NCBI GenBank assembly: GCA_032622095.1
Contig: CP136061.1
Span: 20,710,991-20,774,990 of the forward strand
Length of the DNA stretch: 64,000 nt
Direction: 5' to 3'
From: Siphonodentalium dalli
Lineage: Eukaryota > Mollusca > Scaphopoda > Gadilida > Siphonodentaliidae
The notes beneath the pieces were generated by a model. It saw nothing but the letters and a program-made list of their open reading frames with translations. It did not search any database and was not told the origin of the DNA. A program made the translations under genes and the position numbers. Of the stretch, positions 1-13,200 are shown piece after piece. Every line of letters starts with the position of its first letter. Position 1 is the first letter of the stretch.

Positions 1-148
1 AAAAATAATAACAACTGATGAAAAATTGTTAGGCCAATGCATTCTCTTATATATGCGAGGCGACCTATGGTTGACTCGCATATATAAGAGAATGCATTGG
101 CACAGGGTATATGGGTTGATACAAAAATCGGACCTGGCACTGAAAGGG
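1..148. mobile_element. TTAA MITE (CCCTTTCAGTGCCAGG family), right part
   Basis: Hairpin module (about 33-105), then CCTGGCACTGAAAGGG ending before TTAA at 149-152. The left end is outside the window. Confidence 0.8.
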
Positions 149-152
149 TTAA

Positions 153-721
153 ACAATATTCATTTTCAGTCATTAAATTAATTGTTCATAATCAACAGAC
201 AATGTTATAGGGACCCACGGCACTCACAATGGGTAAATGTGCAAAAACATAAGTCTGTAAAAACATCACAAAGAAGTACATGGAGAAATAAATAAACTTT
301 TATCTTTTATTCATTAATGATAGTTCTCCAATAACGAAATTTTGCGTGTTAAAACCATTGTTATGTAAACTAAACTGTTACAGTGATTTGTCAACAAACA
401 TCGCTAATCGTGTAGTAAGTTCAAATCTTTTTGTCTGAATATGATTTTCAGGTTGTTTTTCAATGATTTGACCTTTTCCAATGTTTACCGTCAAGTTTTT
501 ATTAAACTTTGTTATCTTATTGGACTAATTGGACTTTTATTGGTAATTTCACTGTAACAGTAATGATTACATAACAATAGTTTTGATAAGATAATTTTTT
601 TTATGCAAATTGTCGTCTTGTTAATGGAGAGTTATTAATGATGAAAATAAGAACAAAATCAATCTATTTTTGCATGTATTTGTAGTTTTACAGACTTTTA
701 TCAAATTTATGTTATATTGGA
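153..721. other. Gene-free AT-rich intronic/intergenic DNA
   Basis: I see no exon, repeat unit or structured element here. Confidence 0.5.
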
Positions 722-1259
722 TTAACACTTTGCCGGAACCCTATAGTGTAACATTCCAGGGTGCCAACTTTATATTATGTATTAAATATGTAGATAGCAC
801 CATATAACCACCCACAAACTCCAAAACCAGGCATGTATCAGCTTGGATCACATAAAAGCATGGCATAAACGCTCTACGAGATAAATTTTGACAAATACAA
901 TCTTACATGTGTGATCGTGCTAATTAAAAATTGATGTCTAATATTTAAATACATGAATTAACTCGTTATTCTTGAGTGCAGAATGTTAAGGGCTTTTGTG
1001 GATCTTATCATAAAATGCCAATTCAGATGGCACAACGGAGTTATGGGCCAATGCGTTAGTATAACCATACTTTCTGCCCAAATTAGTTTGCTTTATTACA
1101 GAGATGCAGTGGCACCACCCACCCCACATACATGTATATCTTTTGAGCTTCCTAAGATGGTTGAAATCATGATTACATCAAAGTACGAGATAACTCGTAG
1201 TGGCACCCTGGAATATAGTGTAGTACAAGATAACCTGTAGCCGGCACTCAACGCGTTAA
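722..1259. mobile_element. TTAA-flanked MITE, different family
   Basis: TTAA at 722-725 and 1,256-1,259. Ends CACTTTGCCGG... and reverse CGCGTTGAGTGCCGG..., both followed by TTCCAGGGTGCCA inside. No hairpin module. Confidence 0.6.
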
Positions 1260-1284
1260 CCCACTTCGACGGCATCGAGTCCCT

Positions 1285-1635
1285 TTAACCCTTTCAGTGC
1301 CAGGGGCCGAACTCATCGGCCCTAATTTACGGTCTGTTACGTTTTTTTTTTTTATTTTTTTTTTTTTTAGATATTTTGGGTTGAATTTTTTTTGGGTATG
1401 CTATAGCGAATTTAAAACAAACTGGATAAAACCTTAGTGTTAAAGAATATAAGAAAAAGTTATTAAAATTGTAAAATATTGTAAAAAATAATAACAAATG
1501 ATGAAAAATTGTTAGGCCAATGCATTCTCTTATATATGCGAGGCGACCTATGGTCGACTCGCATATATAAGAGAATGCATTGGCACAGGGTATATGGGTT
1601 GATACCAAAATCGGACCTGGCACTGAAAGGCTTAA
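1285..1635. mobile_element. TTAA MITE (CAGTGCCAGG family)
   Basis: TTAA at both ends, termini CCCTTTCAGTGCCAGG / CCTGGCACTGAAAGG, one hairpin module at about 1,515-1,586. CCC-starting termini and TTAA target are piggyBac-like. Confidence 0.8.
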
Positions 1636-2501
1636 ATCTTTTTATCATTTCATTTCTTACCTCTTCCTCTCCGACTTTGGAAGTAACACTACCTGTAAGA
1701 GAATAATAAATCTGTCAAACTCCAACCTAAATTGATAGACACCTATTTCCGCCTTCTATTAAACGACAAAATGTTTTTTTTTTAATAAATCTATGGACCT
1801 TATATATCAATAATTAAATATTATAACAAAATTCAACTCCACAGACAGAAATCATATGGCCATCCATATAATGTTTTACAAAAATTGAGACTATAATGTT
1901 CATCAAGCTATAGTGAGGGATAAACTTTTAGCATAAACTGAGTTTTATTCTTTTGGGTCTTAAATAAAAACTTTGTTTGAAAGCTTTAGAAAATTAGTGA
2001 ATGATTAATTAACATCTGAAAACTTTGGAAAATTAGTGACTTCTTTAATAAAATTATTATAGAGTTCCAGCTTGTGGGAAAATAAAATTAATTTATTGAA
2101 ATGGTGATCGATGAACATTTCCTAAGCTTCACCAGCAGATACATGGTTTATCCATCCACCTGTACAATGGTTTATCAAGTGCTGTATGAAGATACAAATT
2201 TTCTTCTGCAATTGAAAGATTTTTATAATAGAGATCAATTTGTACAGATGAAAATATGTTATGTATGTATATGTGTATATTGGAAATAAATTATCCTATC
2301 CTAATGATTATTATATAATTCTGCATGTTAGGATGAAAGGAAGATTAGCACTATGTTAATAAGCTAAAAATGAAATCATTGAATTGTAATTAACGCTTTA
2401 CAATTTGGATGTAGCTTCTCTAGCTTTATATTCTCTGAAAAAAATCCCAGTTTAATGAAATATAGGTTATGAATCCTAAAAACGATTCAAATAATTTAAT
2501 C
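1636..2501. other. Gene-free AT-rich DNA
   Basis: Only short chance frames; nothing recognised. Confidence 0.5.
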
Positions 2502-2759
2502 TTAACCCTTTCATGATGGGAGCTGCGCTTGTACAGCATTAAAGATTTATGTGCCAGTGAATTCTCTTATATATGCAAGTCTCCCATAAGGAGCCTCACA
2601 TACATAAGAGAATGCACTAGCTTACAAGGTCAAGGTAAATATTGTTAGGCCATTGCATTCTCTTATGCAATGCTCCCTATGGGAGACTCACATATATAAG
2701 AATGCATTGGCACAGAGTTTTCACAAAATTTCAGGAAGCTCCAGTCATGGAAGGGTTAA
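2502..2759. mobile_element. TTAA MITE (CATGATGGGAGCTGC family)
   Basis: TTAA at 2,502 and 2,756; termini CCCTTTCATGATGGGAG / CCAGTCATGGAAGGG; two hairpin modules of the CTCCC/GGGAG type. Confidence 0.78.
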
Positions 2760-2789
2760 ATATGAACAATAGATATAAATGATTAAGAA

Positions 2790-2892
2790 CAGTGTTCACG
2801 CTGGACCGAAAAAAACTTTAGCCAAAAGTTTAGCCAAATGAAAATTTTATTAGCCAAATGAAAAAAACTTTAGCCAAATGTTTTTTGGCCAA

Positions 2893-2924
<32 letters not shown>

Positions 2925-3972
2925 AACCCGGGATTGTCCTTCTTAATGTCATTATTTTTTTGTTTTATATCAATATCTTTTTTTAAATCATTAAATATTT
3001 ATCCTTGCGAAAATATCAAAGTGACATCTGGAAACTAATAATTTAATATTGTTATGCCATTATCAAATTACAATCTGTCATAAAAGCATGCATATTATTT
3101 TGTCCGTATCGGTATTGACGACAAATAGCAACAAAATATCTGTCGTGATTCACATTTGGCTGATTAAGCTATTGTCTTACACTTGGTGCTCATAAACCTC
3201 GACCGACATAAATACAATGTCATCATAAACATGCATTGTGTGGGAGTCCCGTGAGTGACCAGACAGACAATGGGGGATTAGGGGATTAAATGTAAAATAA
3301 TAACCTTTTGCTGTTTCGTGCAGAATGACGTAATTTTTCTCCAGATTAAAACAGCCTGTTACGAACAAATTGCTTATATACCAGCGTCAATGTACACTTT
3401 ACAAAATATTGCTTTCTTCACATTGTCATGATTCAAGTTCAACCACGGTCGGTTTAATGTCCATGCGTCTTTGAATGTCCGTCTTGTGAAAACTAAAGAT
3501 GATTGCATATCACTGTGTGATCGCTTGGTTGATAGAGTTGTCGATCGGGTTTCCCTTTGTACTGTCCGCGATCGGGTTTCCCTTTGTACAGTCGGCAATA
3601 TATTCCCACTTTCGATATTTTCGGACTAGATCGTTCACATCACAGAATTGAAAACACACTTGCCAAAATTTATGTTAGATTTAGAAATAAAAATATGTTT
3701 ACTGTACACTAAATGTGAGAGCTTAATTACCTTTTGCTGTTACGGAACGATATTTCATAAGTACGAAACTAATGAAATACTTTCGTCTAACTTTGTCTTG
3801 AATGTCGATCTATTGAGCGCTTTTATGAATTAGCTTTCTGACTCCATGCTTTCAGTCTCCATTTGGGGTAAAAAAAAGCTTAGCCAAAAGTTTAGCCAAA
3901 TGAAATTTTTATTAGCCAAATTCGAAAAAGATTAGCCATTGGCTAATTTGGCTACCGACAGCGTGAACACTG
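2790..3972. mobile_element. Non-autonomous hAT element
   Basis: 1,183 bp with termini CAGTGTTCACGCTG / CAGCGTGAACACTG and a perfect 8-bp duplication ATTAAGAA (2,782-2,789; 3,973-3,980), diagnostic of hAT. Subterminal 'tagccaaa' words recur at both ends. A run of 31 G lies at 2,893-2,923. No transposase frame. Confidence 0.85.
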
Positions 3973-4576
3973 ATTAAGAATGATGTGGCAAGAAGAGATA
4001 AGCCCACCTCCTGGTACTAATGATGTGGCAAGCAGAGATAAGCTCACCTCCTGGTACTGGAACTGGAACTGGAACTGTCCGCGATCGGGTTTCCCTTTGT
4101 ACAGTCGGCAATATATTCCCACTTTCGATATTTTCGGACTAGATCGTTCACATCACAGAATTGAAAACACACTTGCCAAAATTTATGTTAGATTTAGAAA
4201 TAAAAATATGTTTACTGTACACTAAATGTGAGAGCTTAATTACCTTTTGCTGTTACGGAACGATATTTCATAAGTACGAAACTAATGAAATACTTTCGTC
4301 TAACTTTGTCTTGAATGTCGATCTATTGAGCGCTTTTATGAATTAGCTTTCTGACTCCATGCTTTCAGTCTCCATTTGGGGTAAAAAAAAGCTTAGCCAA
4401 AAGTTTAGCCAAATGAAATTTTTATTAGCCAAATTCGAAAAAGATTAGCCATTGGCTAATTTGGCTACCGACAGCGTGAACACTGATTAAGAATGATGTG
4501 GCAAGAAGAGATAAGCCCACCTCCTGGTACTAATGATGTGGCAAGCAGAGATAAGCTCACCTCCTGGTACTGGAAC
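3565..4576. repeat. 513-bp tandem duplication spanning hAT right end
   Basis: Sequence from GTCCGCGATCGGG (3,565) to the GGAACT repeat near 4,077 recurs at 4,078-4,576 with near identity, shift 513 bp. It copies the right half of the hAT element plus its downstream flank (including a 42-bp direct repeat TGATGTGGCAAG...), so it happened after insertion. Apparent identical open frames in both copies are just this duplication. Confidence 0.92.
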
Positions 4577-4711
4577 ATGTTAAAAGGATCCTATGAAAGA
4601 CACCATTCAGATATGGGTAGCTAGACTGTTAGTATATACTAGCAACATTGGAACATGCGATTCTTTTATGGCAACAGTTTTTAAGTGAAAGACGTAGATA
4701 TTGCAGCGAGG

Positions 4712-4952
4712 TTAACCCTTTGAGTGCCAGGGGCCGATATTATCGGCCCTAAACCTACACAATAAGTCTGTTAAAGAATATAATAAAATATATTAAAATT
4801 GTAAAAAATTGTAAAAAAACAAAAATTGTTAAGCCAATGCATTCTCTTATATATGCGAGGCGACCTATGGTCGACTCGCATATATAAGAGAATGCATTGG
4901 CACAGGGTATATGGGTTGATACAAAAATCGGACCTGGCACTCAAAGGGTTAA
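4712..4952. mobile_element. TTAA MITE (CAGTGCCAGG family)
   Basis: TTAA at both ends, termini CCCTTTGAGTGCCAGG / CCTGGCACTCAAAGGG, hairpin at about 4,833-4,903. The terminal change is matched in both ends. Confidence 0.82.
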
Positions 4953-5820
4953 TTAAGAAGCATATGCTGCAGGATTTAAGATGCTTAAAAAATTTAAGCA
5001 AAAAATTGAGTTTTGAACCTTAAAAAACCCCTTCAACTATCACAATCCAATAATTATTTCTCGTAACATTTTATACCCTTAATATTTCATAGGCATCACT
5101 CAATTTAAACTTAAAAATCCCATAACTTTTCCATGCTAAGTCCTACTCATACTGTTATTGGTTATTATTACCACTTTACAAGGTGTTCACTAGAGTATTA
5201 ACAGAGTTTTACTGGTACCATGAAATCTTATAATGCCTTGCAGTGGCTACCCGAGGCATTGAGCTGATAATAAAAGTGGCAGGTCGATTATGAAATTTTT
5301 GCTCAACAACAGCCCACAGCCTGCCACATTAATGATGACATCACAGACGTAATAACTGAAATTATCTCTCCAAAAGGTATGTCTGGAATCTCACACTTCA
5401 ATTTTTCATTTGTAAACCACAATTAATTGTCATGATTCAGATGGACAATTTGACAAATGTTTCAATAACAAATGGATTGCATTATAGACATGATATATTT
5501 TGGGTCATGGTACAGCAATGGTAATAATAAACATGAGTTTCTCAGGCATTACGGTACTGTTAGCGGCCCTTCTGCCTCGGGTCTTTGTTTCGGGCTGCTA
5601 ATAGGATGTCGGGCTGCTTATAAACCATAATACCCTCCAAAGTCATGTTATTGTTTTATCTGTCTCATGGTAAAGACAAAACACTTATATTAAGGGTGAT
5701 TTTTTTCCAAAACTTTTCCATAGTCATAGTGAGGTTAATAAATGATGCCATTTCCGGGACTTTTACAAGCAAGATGATAGTTTTTTTAATGTTTACAAAA
5801 GCATCGCTAGGGCATGGCAA
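4953..5820. other. Gene-free DNA
   Basis: No exon-like patch with splice sites in the phase required after AK9 exon 20 was found; a 'cgggctgct' double word at 5,590-5,620 is the only oddity. Confidence 0.45.
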
Positions 5821-5824
5821 AATA

Positions 5825-6030
5825 AGCCTGTGGTAATTCCAAAAAGGGTCATATCTCTGATAAAAATTGGCAGGCAAAACCCGAATTTGAACTTGACCTG
5901 TATTTTGTGCTATTAAACCCACATACCAAATTTCAGTCCATTCAGTTGAGACAATAGAAAGTTATTATCCCGAAATAAAAAAAGAACAGATGATACCAAT
6001 TAGCGGACAGGCAGACCAATAAAATTGGCG
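5825..6030. repeat. Mollusc-type dispersed repeat
   Basis: 'aaaaagggtcatatctctgataaaa', 'gaacttgacctgtattttgt' (as separate words), followed by a wordy decayed tail with 'ggacaggcagacc'. A related copy lies at 55,500-55,790. Non-coding. Confidence 0.6.
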
Positions 6031-6307
6031 TATAAGAACTACCCAGGATTCAATTCTACCATACATGTACATGTATATGGTAGTGTCCCTCAGAAAAAAA
6101 CGTAGGCATGCCACATATCAACAACAGAAATCATGAATAATTCATTTCTAACATACTTCTAAGAAACATTCCTAGGTTTCTTTTTTCTGGCTACACATTA
6201 TAGGATATCTATGTCTATACAAATCTATAGTCTCAAGAGGCCATCATATATCCATCCCGTAATAGCACGTGTAAACTATATAAAGGCTACTCTAGCCATT
6301 GTATTAA

Positions 6308-6656
6308 TTAACCCTTTACCCAACAGAAGGGCCCTGTGCCAATGCAATCTCTTATATATGCGAGTCGACCATAGGTCGCCTCGCATATATAAGAGAATGC
6401 ATTGGCTTAACACATTAAAAATTATATTTTTTAGGCCAATGCATTCTCTTATATATGCGAGGCGACCTATGGTCGACTCGCATATATAAGAGAATGCATT
6501 GGCACAGGGCATAACTGTAACTATCACAATGTGGTCAAGGAGCCGGTTCCAATGATATCCATATTTGTATGGTTCTATTGAGACAGACCGAAGATATTTT
6601 AGGCTGTTGAAGCTTTATTTGGCCAGTTTTGGCCGTTTTGTTGGGTAAAGGGTTAA
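6308..6656. mobile_element. TTAA MITE (ACCCAACAGAA family)
   Basis: TTAA both ends; CCCTTTACCCAACAGAA / TTTTGTTGGGTAAAGGG; two hairpin modules. Confidence 0.85.
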
Positions 6657-7164
6657 GACATTTGAAATAGTAACTGTTGCTGAGAGCACAGATAAACACT
6701 TAGATTATTGTCAGATATTTTTTTTTAAATTGGGGGAAAAAAGAAGGATTTTATTCTCTTATTTTTTATCTTCAAAATTTGCACGGAAAAGTTTCTACGA
6801 ACTTGTGAATACAATTAACACCTACAAGATTACTAAATTGATAGCCTTGGAGTTATCATGCTCATGTCAGAAAATTGGAACCCTGAACACAATTTAGGAG
6901 GCACAACCTATGAAATACAATTCAGGCAGCACTGGTTTTCAAACTCATCCAAGATATTAATGAGTAGAAGGCAGTTCAAAGGCAAAAGTGGATAATGTTT
7001 GTTGAAGTTTATCAAACCAGATGTTGAGTTTGTTACACAATTCAAGAAATGTCGTAACAATCTAAAAAAAATTATCATGGCCTACAGGCTAACAGATATA
7101 GCAAAGGTGAATGCGGAGCTATAAGCTGGAATCTACATGCTACAGATGGTCATTAAAATTCAAC

Positions 7165-7245
7165 CTTCGGTATCATTTGAAGGGTCAACTGGGTCGGCTG
7201 TGACCTCCGATTTGACATCGGTTTTATCATCGTCATCATCATCAT
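7165..7245 (-). CDS. AK9: AK9 exon 20: acidic spacer exon (last seen)
   Basis: 81 bp, phase 1-1; acceptor GTGATTTTCAG|ATGA, donor GTTGAA (weak). Encodes DDDDDDDKTDVKSEVTADPV DPSNDTE. It ends phase 1, so at least one further exon must follow; I found no convincing one between 7,164 and 1, so the next lies outside the window. Confidence 0.66.
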
Positions 7246-10200
7246 CTGAAAATCACACATACACAGTCAGGTGAAATCTCATCAATAGCATAAATAATCA
7301 AAAGATATTACTCATTATGCTATATGGCATAACGAGAATTCGGGAGGTCACACAAGATCACGTTTGTGGTGGCTTTGGTGATCGGAAATGATTTTCAGAA
7401 TAAATTACAATGAAAATTATCGTCAAAAATTGACAGTATCTTGTAATAGTTGGCATGCAGATACATAGGTTGGCCTGTACTTGTTCAAGAATTAGTATAA
7501 TGTTTTATTCATGAAAATTGAAAAGTTATAATATCATGCCAATCAAATGTGAAAGAAGATGTTTATTTACATTTGTGATGACGCGTGCTGGGGAATTTCA
7601 GTTCAAACCAGGCATCACCATATATGAAATTGGAGCCGGAGAAAATCGAAATCTAATAGATCTGAGCTTTGAAGGGTGGGTTCCTTGGCTCAAATCAAAT
7701 ATATTTTACCCAAGAAGCTGAAGAACTAGTAATTTAGGGGAAATTAGATAGGGCATCTTTTTTTTAAAAGCCAAAAGTCACAAAATCACAACATAGTAAC
7801 ACATAATAAATGTAAAACTCTATAGAAGCTGAATTAAAGGTGAAAGGTCAAACACAAGACATATTAACACATAATTAATGTAAAACGCTATGGGAGCTGA
7901 ATAAAAGGTCCAGGACTCAAAATATGGTGCTTGACATTTGCAGAATGAGGTCCACAGAGAGCGAATTTAGTGACGCTACCCGACACAGTGGGCTAGCATC
8001 ACTAAATTCACCCTCTGGGGACCTCATTCTTTATTATCAAATTATCTATTAAGTTTATTTAGAAAGTTTCTTTTTTAGTTTAGTTTTTCTATATCTCCAA
8101 ACTGGCAGACACAATGCATAATCAAGGTGCCCAATGGGTGCACATCACCATCTGGGAACTTAACTCTGTGTCTAGGTCTCCCATAGCAGATGAGGCCATG
8201 CATTTTACAGCCCCTAGAAAATTTATTTGGTGATCGATGCTAGCCCACTGTGCTGGGTATCGTCACTAAATTCCCCCTTTGGGGACCTCATTCTTCAAAC
8301 TTCCAGCACCATATTTTGAGGTCCGTAAAGGTCAAAATCACAACATAGTAACATAATATAATTATAAAACTCTATAGAGCGTGAATAATTAAATCACAAC
8401 ATAGTAACATAATATAATTATAAAACTCTATAGAGCGTGAATAATTAAATCACAACAAAGTAACATAATATAATTATAAAACTCTAGAGCGTGAATAATT
8501 AAAATCACAACATAGTAACATAATATAATTATAAAACTCTATAGAGCGTGAATAATTAAATCACAACAAAGTAACATAATATAATTATAAAACTATAGAG
8601 CGTGAATAATTAAAAGTTAGATAGCTGAAAAACAAATGGTATGATTGATTCAGCTAAAACTCAACATTAAAAGTTATATGAAAACTAAAATGCTAACTCA
8701 GTCATGTATACCTGTGCTAACTTAACAGCTAATAGTATGGTACAAAATAGGGTGTGATTGTGTTGAAAAAAAATTAACTCTTTTGATGCCACACGGCACC
8801 ACAACAGGAAGTCCCTGTGCCATATGATATTAGAATTAGCTGGAAATTTTTCACAATTATGCCTGTTTAGTGTCAACCGGATATTTTGCAATAATGCATG
8901 TTTGGCATCAAAAGAGTTATTTAGGCTTAGAATAATATTATGTATGTTTGACTAAGAGTGACCCTAGAGTGATTTGTTCTAATTGATATTTCTCAGAGAA
9001 ATTTCACCAAATTAACCCTTTGGCGAGTAGAATGACGTATAATTATGTCGTCTATCGGTTGAGGAGTAGAACGACATATATGTCGTTTCAGGAAGTGTTA
9101 TTTTATGTAGACATAACTTCAATAAATCATATGATTTATAAATGATTTGTATAGGACTTATTTTGATTAACATAATGTCCCGAATGTATAAGTGCAAATG
9201 ATTACTAGTATGATAACATAAGTTTAAAAAAAATGCACATAAATTAAAACAAATTATTGGACACTTTTGACCCAGACTTGTTAATAATTATTGCTATGAC
9301 GTTGACGTTAAATTTACTCATGACGTCATGTATATGATAGTAAAGATACTCTCCAAAGGGTTAAATACATAGATGTTTGTTTATTTAGTCAGGGGTTTGT
9401 TTCTTTAGTCTGGGATTAACGTCATTTCAGCTGCCAGGCACCATATCCCAATGAGTAGATGTTAAGAAGAGTTGAAATAATTTAGTACTAATTTAAGAAA
9501 ATAATTTATCAGGTAGGTAAAGCCACATGGCATCGGAATAGGTTGATAAATATCTGAAATACTTGTCCCAGAAAAGTAAAATTTTGAACATGATAATCGG
9601 TCTACGAGCCATTGCAGCCCCATTTGTATTCAATGAAATTCTGAAAACGGAATAATGTGTGACTGTCTGAAAGAAACAAAACACATTTTTTCAGCACTAT
9701 ATCGACAAGTTTGTTTGGGAAAACTTCCGCTTATGTTTTGAGATATCAATTACCAAATTGTGTATACATAATTTTGGGGTTTGAACGAGTCATGTCTGTT
9801 TATCCCTTTCAGTGCCAGGTCCGATTTTTGTATCAACCCATATACCCTGTGCCAATGCATTCTCTTATATATGCGAGTCGACCATAGGTCGCCTCGCATA
9901 TATAAGAGAATGCATTGGCCTAACAATTTTTCATCATTTGTTATTATTTATTACAATTTTTTACAATTTTAATAATTTTTTCTTATATTCTTTAACAGAC
10001 TTATTTTGTAGGTTTAGTGCCAGGGAATCTTACGTTTTTCATGGGCATCAAAATTATTACTATGAATACTTGGTGATTGTTTTGAGTTATAACATACCCC
10101 TAAGGTTTTATCCAGTTTGTTTTTAAATTCGCTATAGCACGCTTAAGCATACCCAAAAACAATTCAACCCAAAAAAAAATAATCAATTTTACAGACCGTA

Positions 10201-13200
10201 AATTAGGGCCGATGAGATCAGCCCCTGGCACTGAAAGGGTTAACAAGCCTCCCACAGTTCAAAAATTCAAGGCCATTCGGGGCTAATTCACAACAATTTT
10301 CAAGGGAATAATGTAGCAATATTCAAAGTTAATCTTAGCTTTCAATGCCCATGGAAACTCTGGTTACACACCAACAGTTATAATAATCACATTTAATTTA
10401 ATATTCAGTAGTTGACTAGATGAATAATGATATTTTGCATTTAAATTGCATCTCAAAACACTTTCTATTTTTCTATTTAAGATACAATAATTTTTTTCGT
10501 CCCGACAAACTAACCCAGCTAAAATTTTCAAATGTCATTACTTATGGTATTTTAATTCATGATTTGCTAGTTTTCACATTTCCTTTTTGCGTATAGTTGC
10601 GAAATTTCATGGAACAAGACAAAACAACTTCATGTCTCAAAACTAAATCTTATTTGAACCTCATGAAGCATTATAAATCATTGTGGTTGATGGCAACATA
10701 GTGTGACACTGACGGCTCGGATTATATATTCAACCGAGTCGCAGAGTATTTCATGATTTTGTTGTTAATTTAAGCGTTATGCAATGTTAGCAGGGTAGGA
10801 AAAATATTGGTATTATGGCAAAGATTACTACTGTCAAGATTAGTTAAACCTTTCACGGATGATTCAATATCTTGGTCAAGTTGCTCCGTTTGTTCGGGTT
10901 CAACTTTGTCCAGTTCAGCTGAATCTGGGCCAATATTTTCCAACTCCTCAGGTTTGGGGAGTTCAGAGTCATTTTTGTTCTCTTCATCTATGAATACCAG
11001 ATGTAAATGAGATAAATTTGTCTGCTGATATTGTTTAGCAGAGAAACACTAAATCCTCTAGTATACCAAACTAAGTAATATACATGAAAAACAAATTTTG
11101 TGACTATCTTTTTTATAGTGAAAATGTTGAAAAGTGCAATAACAAATAACTGAAAAGCTATTCGGTACGGTAAATAAATCATATCTCAGAATGAGTGAAT
11201 GCATATCGATAATGCTGACAGATAGGAGAAGGGGGGATGGGGGGGATTTGGCAGCAATTAAATACTCATGCAAATATTTAGAGCAAAGAATACTGACAAG
11301 TAGACAGGAGGGATGGGAATCATATCAGAATTACTAATTGTCCCTAACCCTTTCAATACTAAATGGATTCTCCCACTCAGTTATAAAAGTTACACATTGG
11401 GATGGTCCACTATTAATTTGGAGGGATCATAATGATATATGAGCAGACGACAGCCAGACAAAATGATAACACAAGTGTAGAACAATTTATAATCATTGGT
11501 GGGAAATGTTTAGATAATAAGTTCAACAAACAACCTCGTTTGTTGAACTTATTATGTGAACATTCCTAATAAGGGAACTACAGTAGTGCTCTAATAATCG
11601 ACTCCTTAACCACAGCAGAATTATGGGTAATTTTTCAGGATTTAGTCGGAAATATGGCTTGTTGCCATTCATCGGAAAGCTCTCGGGGAGCAATTTTACC
11701 TTGAATTGACCATTTTCAAGGTCAAGGTCAGGTCGGGGTCACGATTTGACCCGTCCAATACACTCCCCGGACAAAAGTATCCCTAGGTATCAAATTTCGT
11801 CAAAATCCTGTCGAAAGGCGCGATTTTGACCTTGAATTGACCATTTTGAAGGTCAAGGTCAGGTTGGGGTCACGATTTGACCCGTCCAAAACACGCCCCG
11901 GACAAAAGTACATCAAGGTATCAAATTTCGTCAAAATCCATCTGGCAGTTTTCCCGGCCATTGCTAACAGACATGCAGACAAACAGACAGTCCCAAAATA
12001 TATATTAGAATTTCGTCGAAATCCATCTGGCAGTTTTCCCGGCCATTGCTAACAGACAGACAAACAGGCATGCAGGTCCCAAAATATATATTAGATAACT
12101 GAATGGAAAAACCTATTTTGTATAGAAAGGGTTAACAATGATACAACCAAAACTGTAGAAAAAAGATACGGTGTGATGTAAGTCAACAAAAATAAACTTC
12201 ATGCTTTTATTGCCAACAATGCAAAAATCGCAGTTGAAATGCTGCTCAGACCACCGTCTTCAAGATCTTTAAATGTTGGGAGAATTGAATAATAACAAGC
12301 AGGTAAAAGGGATATGGGTCAAGGACAAATAATTAGGCAGCACATAACTACTAACAAATAATAATCTACATTAAACATCACAATATCACACTATCAAGAG
12401 CTTAAAATCTGAAGTTCAAGTCAGAAGAAATATTTTACCACATGAAAATTAGATATTTAATGAATTGATATCTTTCTATATAAAAGCTATATGGAAAATA
12501 CATCTACAGGATATCTAGTAAAAAAAAGACCTTCAGTTGTATCTTTGGGCTCGGTAGCCTCGGGGACTTCCTCTGTTGTAACGTCAGGTTTAGTCTCACC
12601 ATCAGCTTTTGATTCATCTATAAAGTGTGCAAGAATGAAATCTTAAAATTATATACTTACAAATAACAATGGGATATGTTTTCAAATGCCTGTATTGTAG
12701 AGTGAACTTTCATTCCTTAATTTAATGAGAACAACTTTTAAAATTGTGCCTAGAAACTGTAAATTAATGTAACATTTAGCCTCCGTTTTTGGCAATTACA
12801 AACATAAATTTTATCTGAAATAGAGTTGAATAACTTATGTCTGTGAATTTGGTATCATACAATCAAAATGTTGGTGGATTTATGGTGCTATCAAAAGTTT
12901 TTGAAGTAAAAATGTATAGATGTGTATTTTCTAAATTCGAGTGTGTTGGCATTTTAGAAAACCTATCCTTTGTTTGGATAGCAATTCATTGCTGTCTGAG
13001 GTGATATCTTTGGAGAAACAGAGAAAATTGGTTTTATGATTCAGCCCTCATAATTAGCTATGGCAATCAGCAATGCCGGAGCCATTTGCTGAAGCAAACT
13101 GGGCCAAGACGAAGGGTTGTGAAGCAGATTGCCGATGCCAAACAATGTGAATTAAGACAGCTGGTGATTATCCAATGGTTCAAATATTATATATAAAAAA

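Noticed and set aside
3648-4346. Two identical 61-residue frames MKTHLPKFML...
   Set aside because: Product of the 513-bp tandem duplication of hAT sequence; no coding evidence.
10807-11010. Plus-strand frame rich in Ser
   Set aside because: Antisense shadow of AK9 exon 19.
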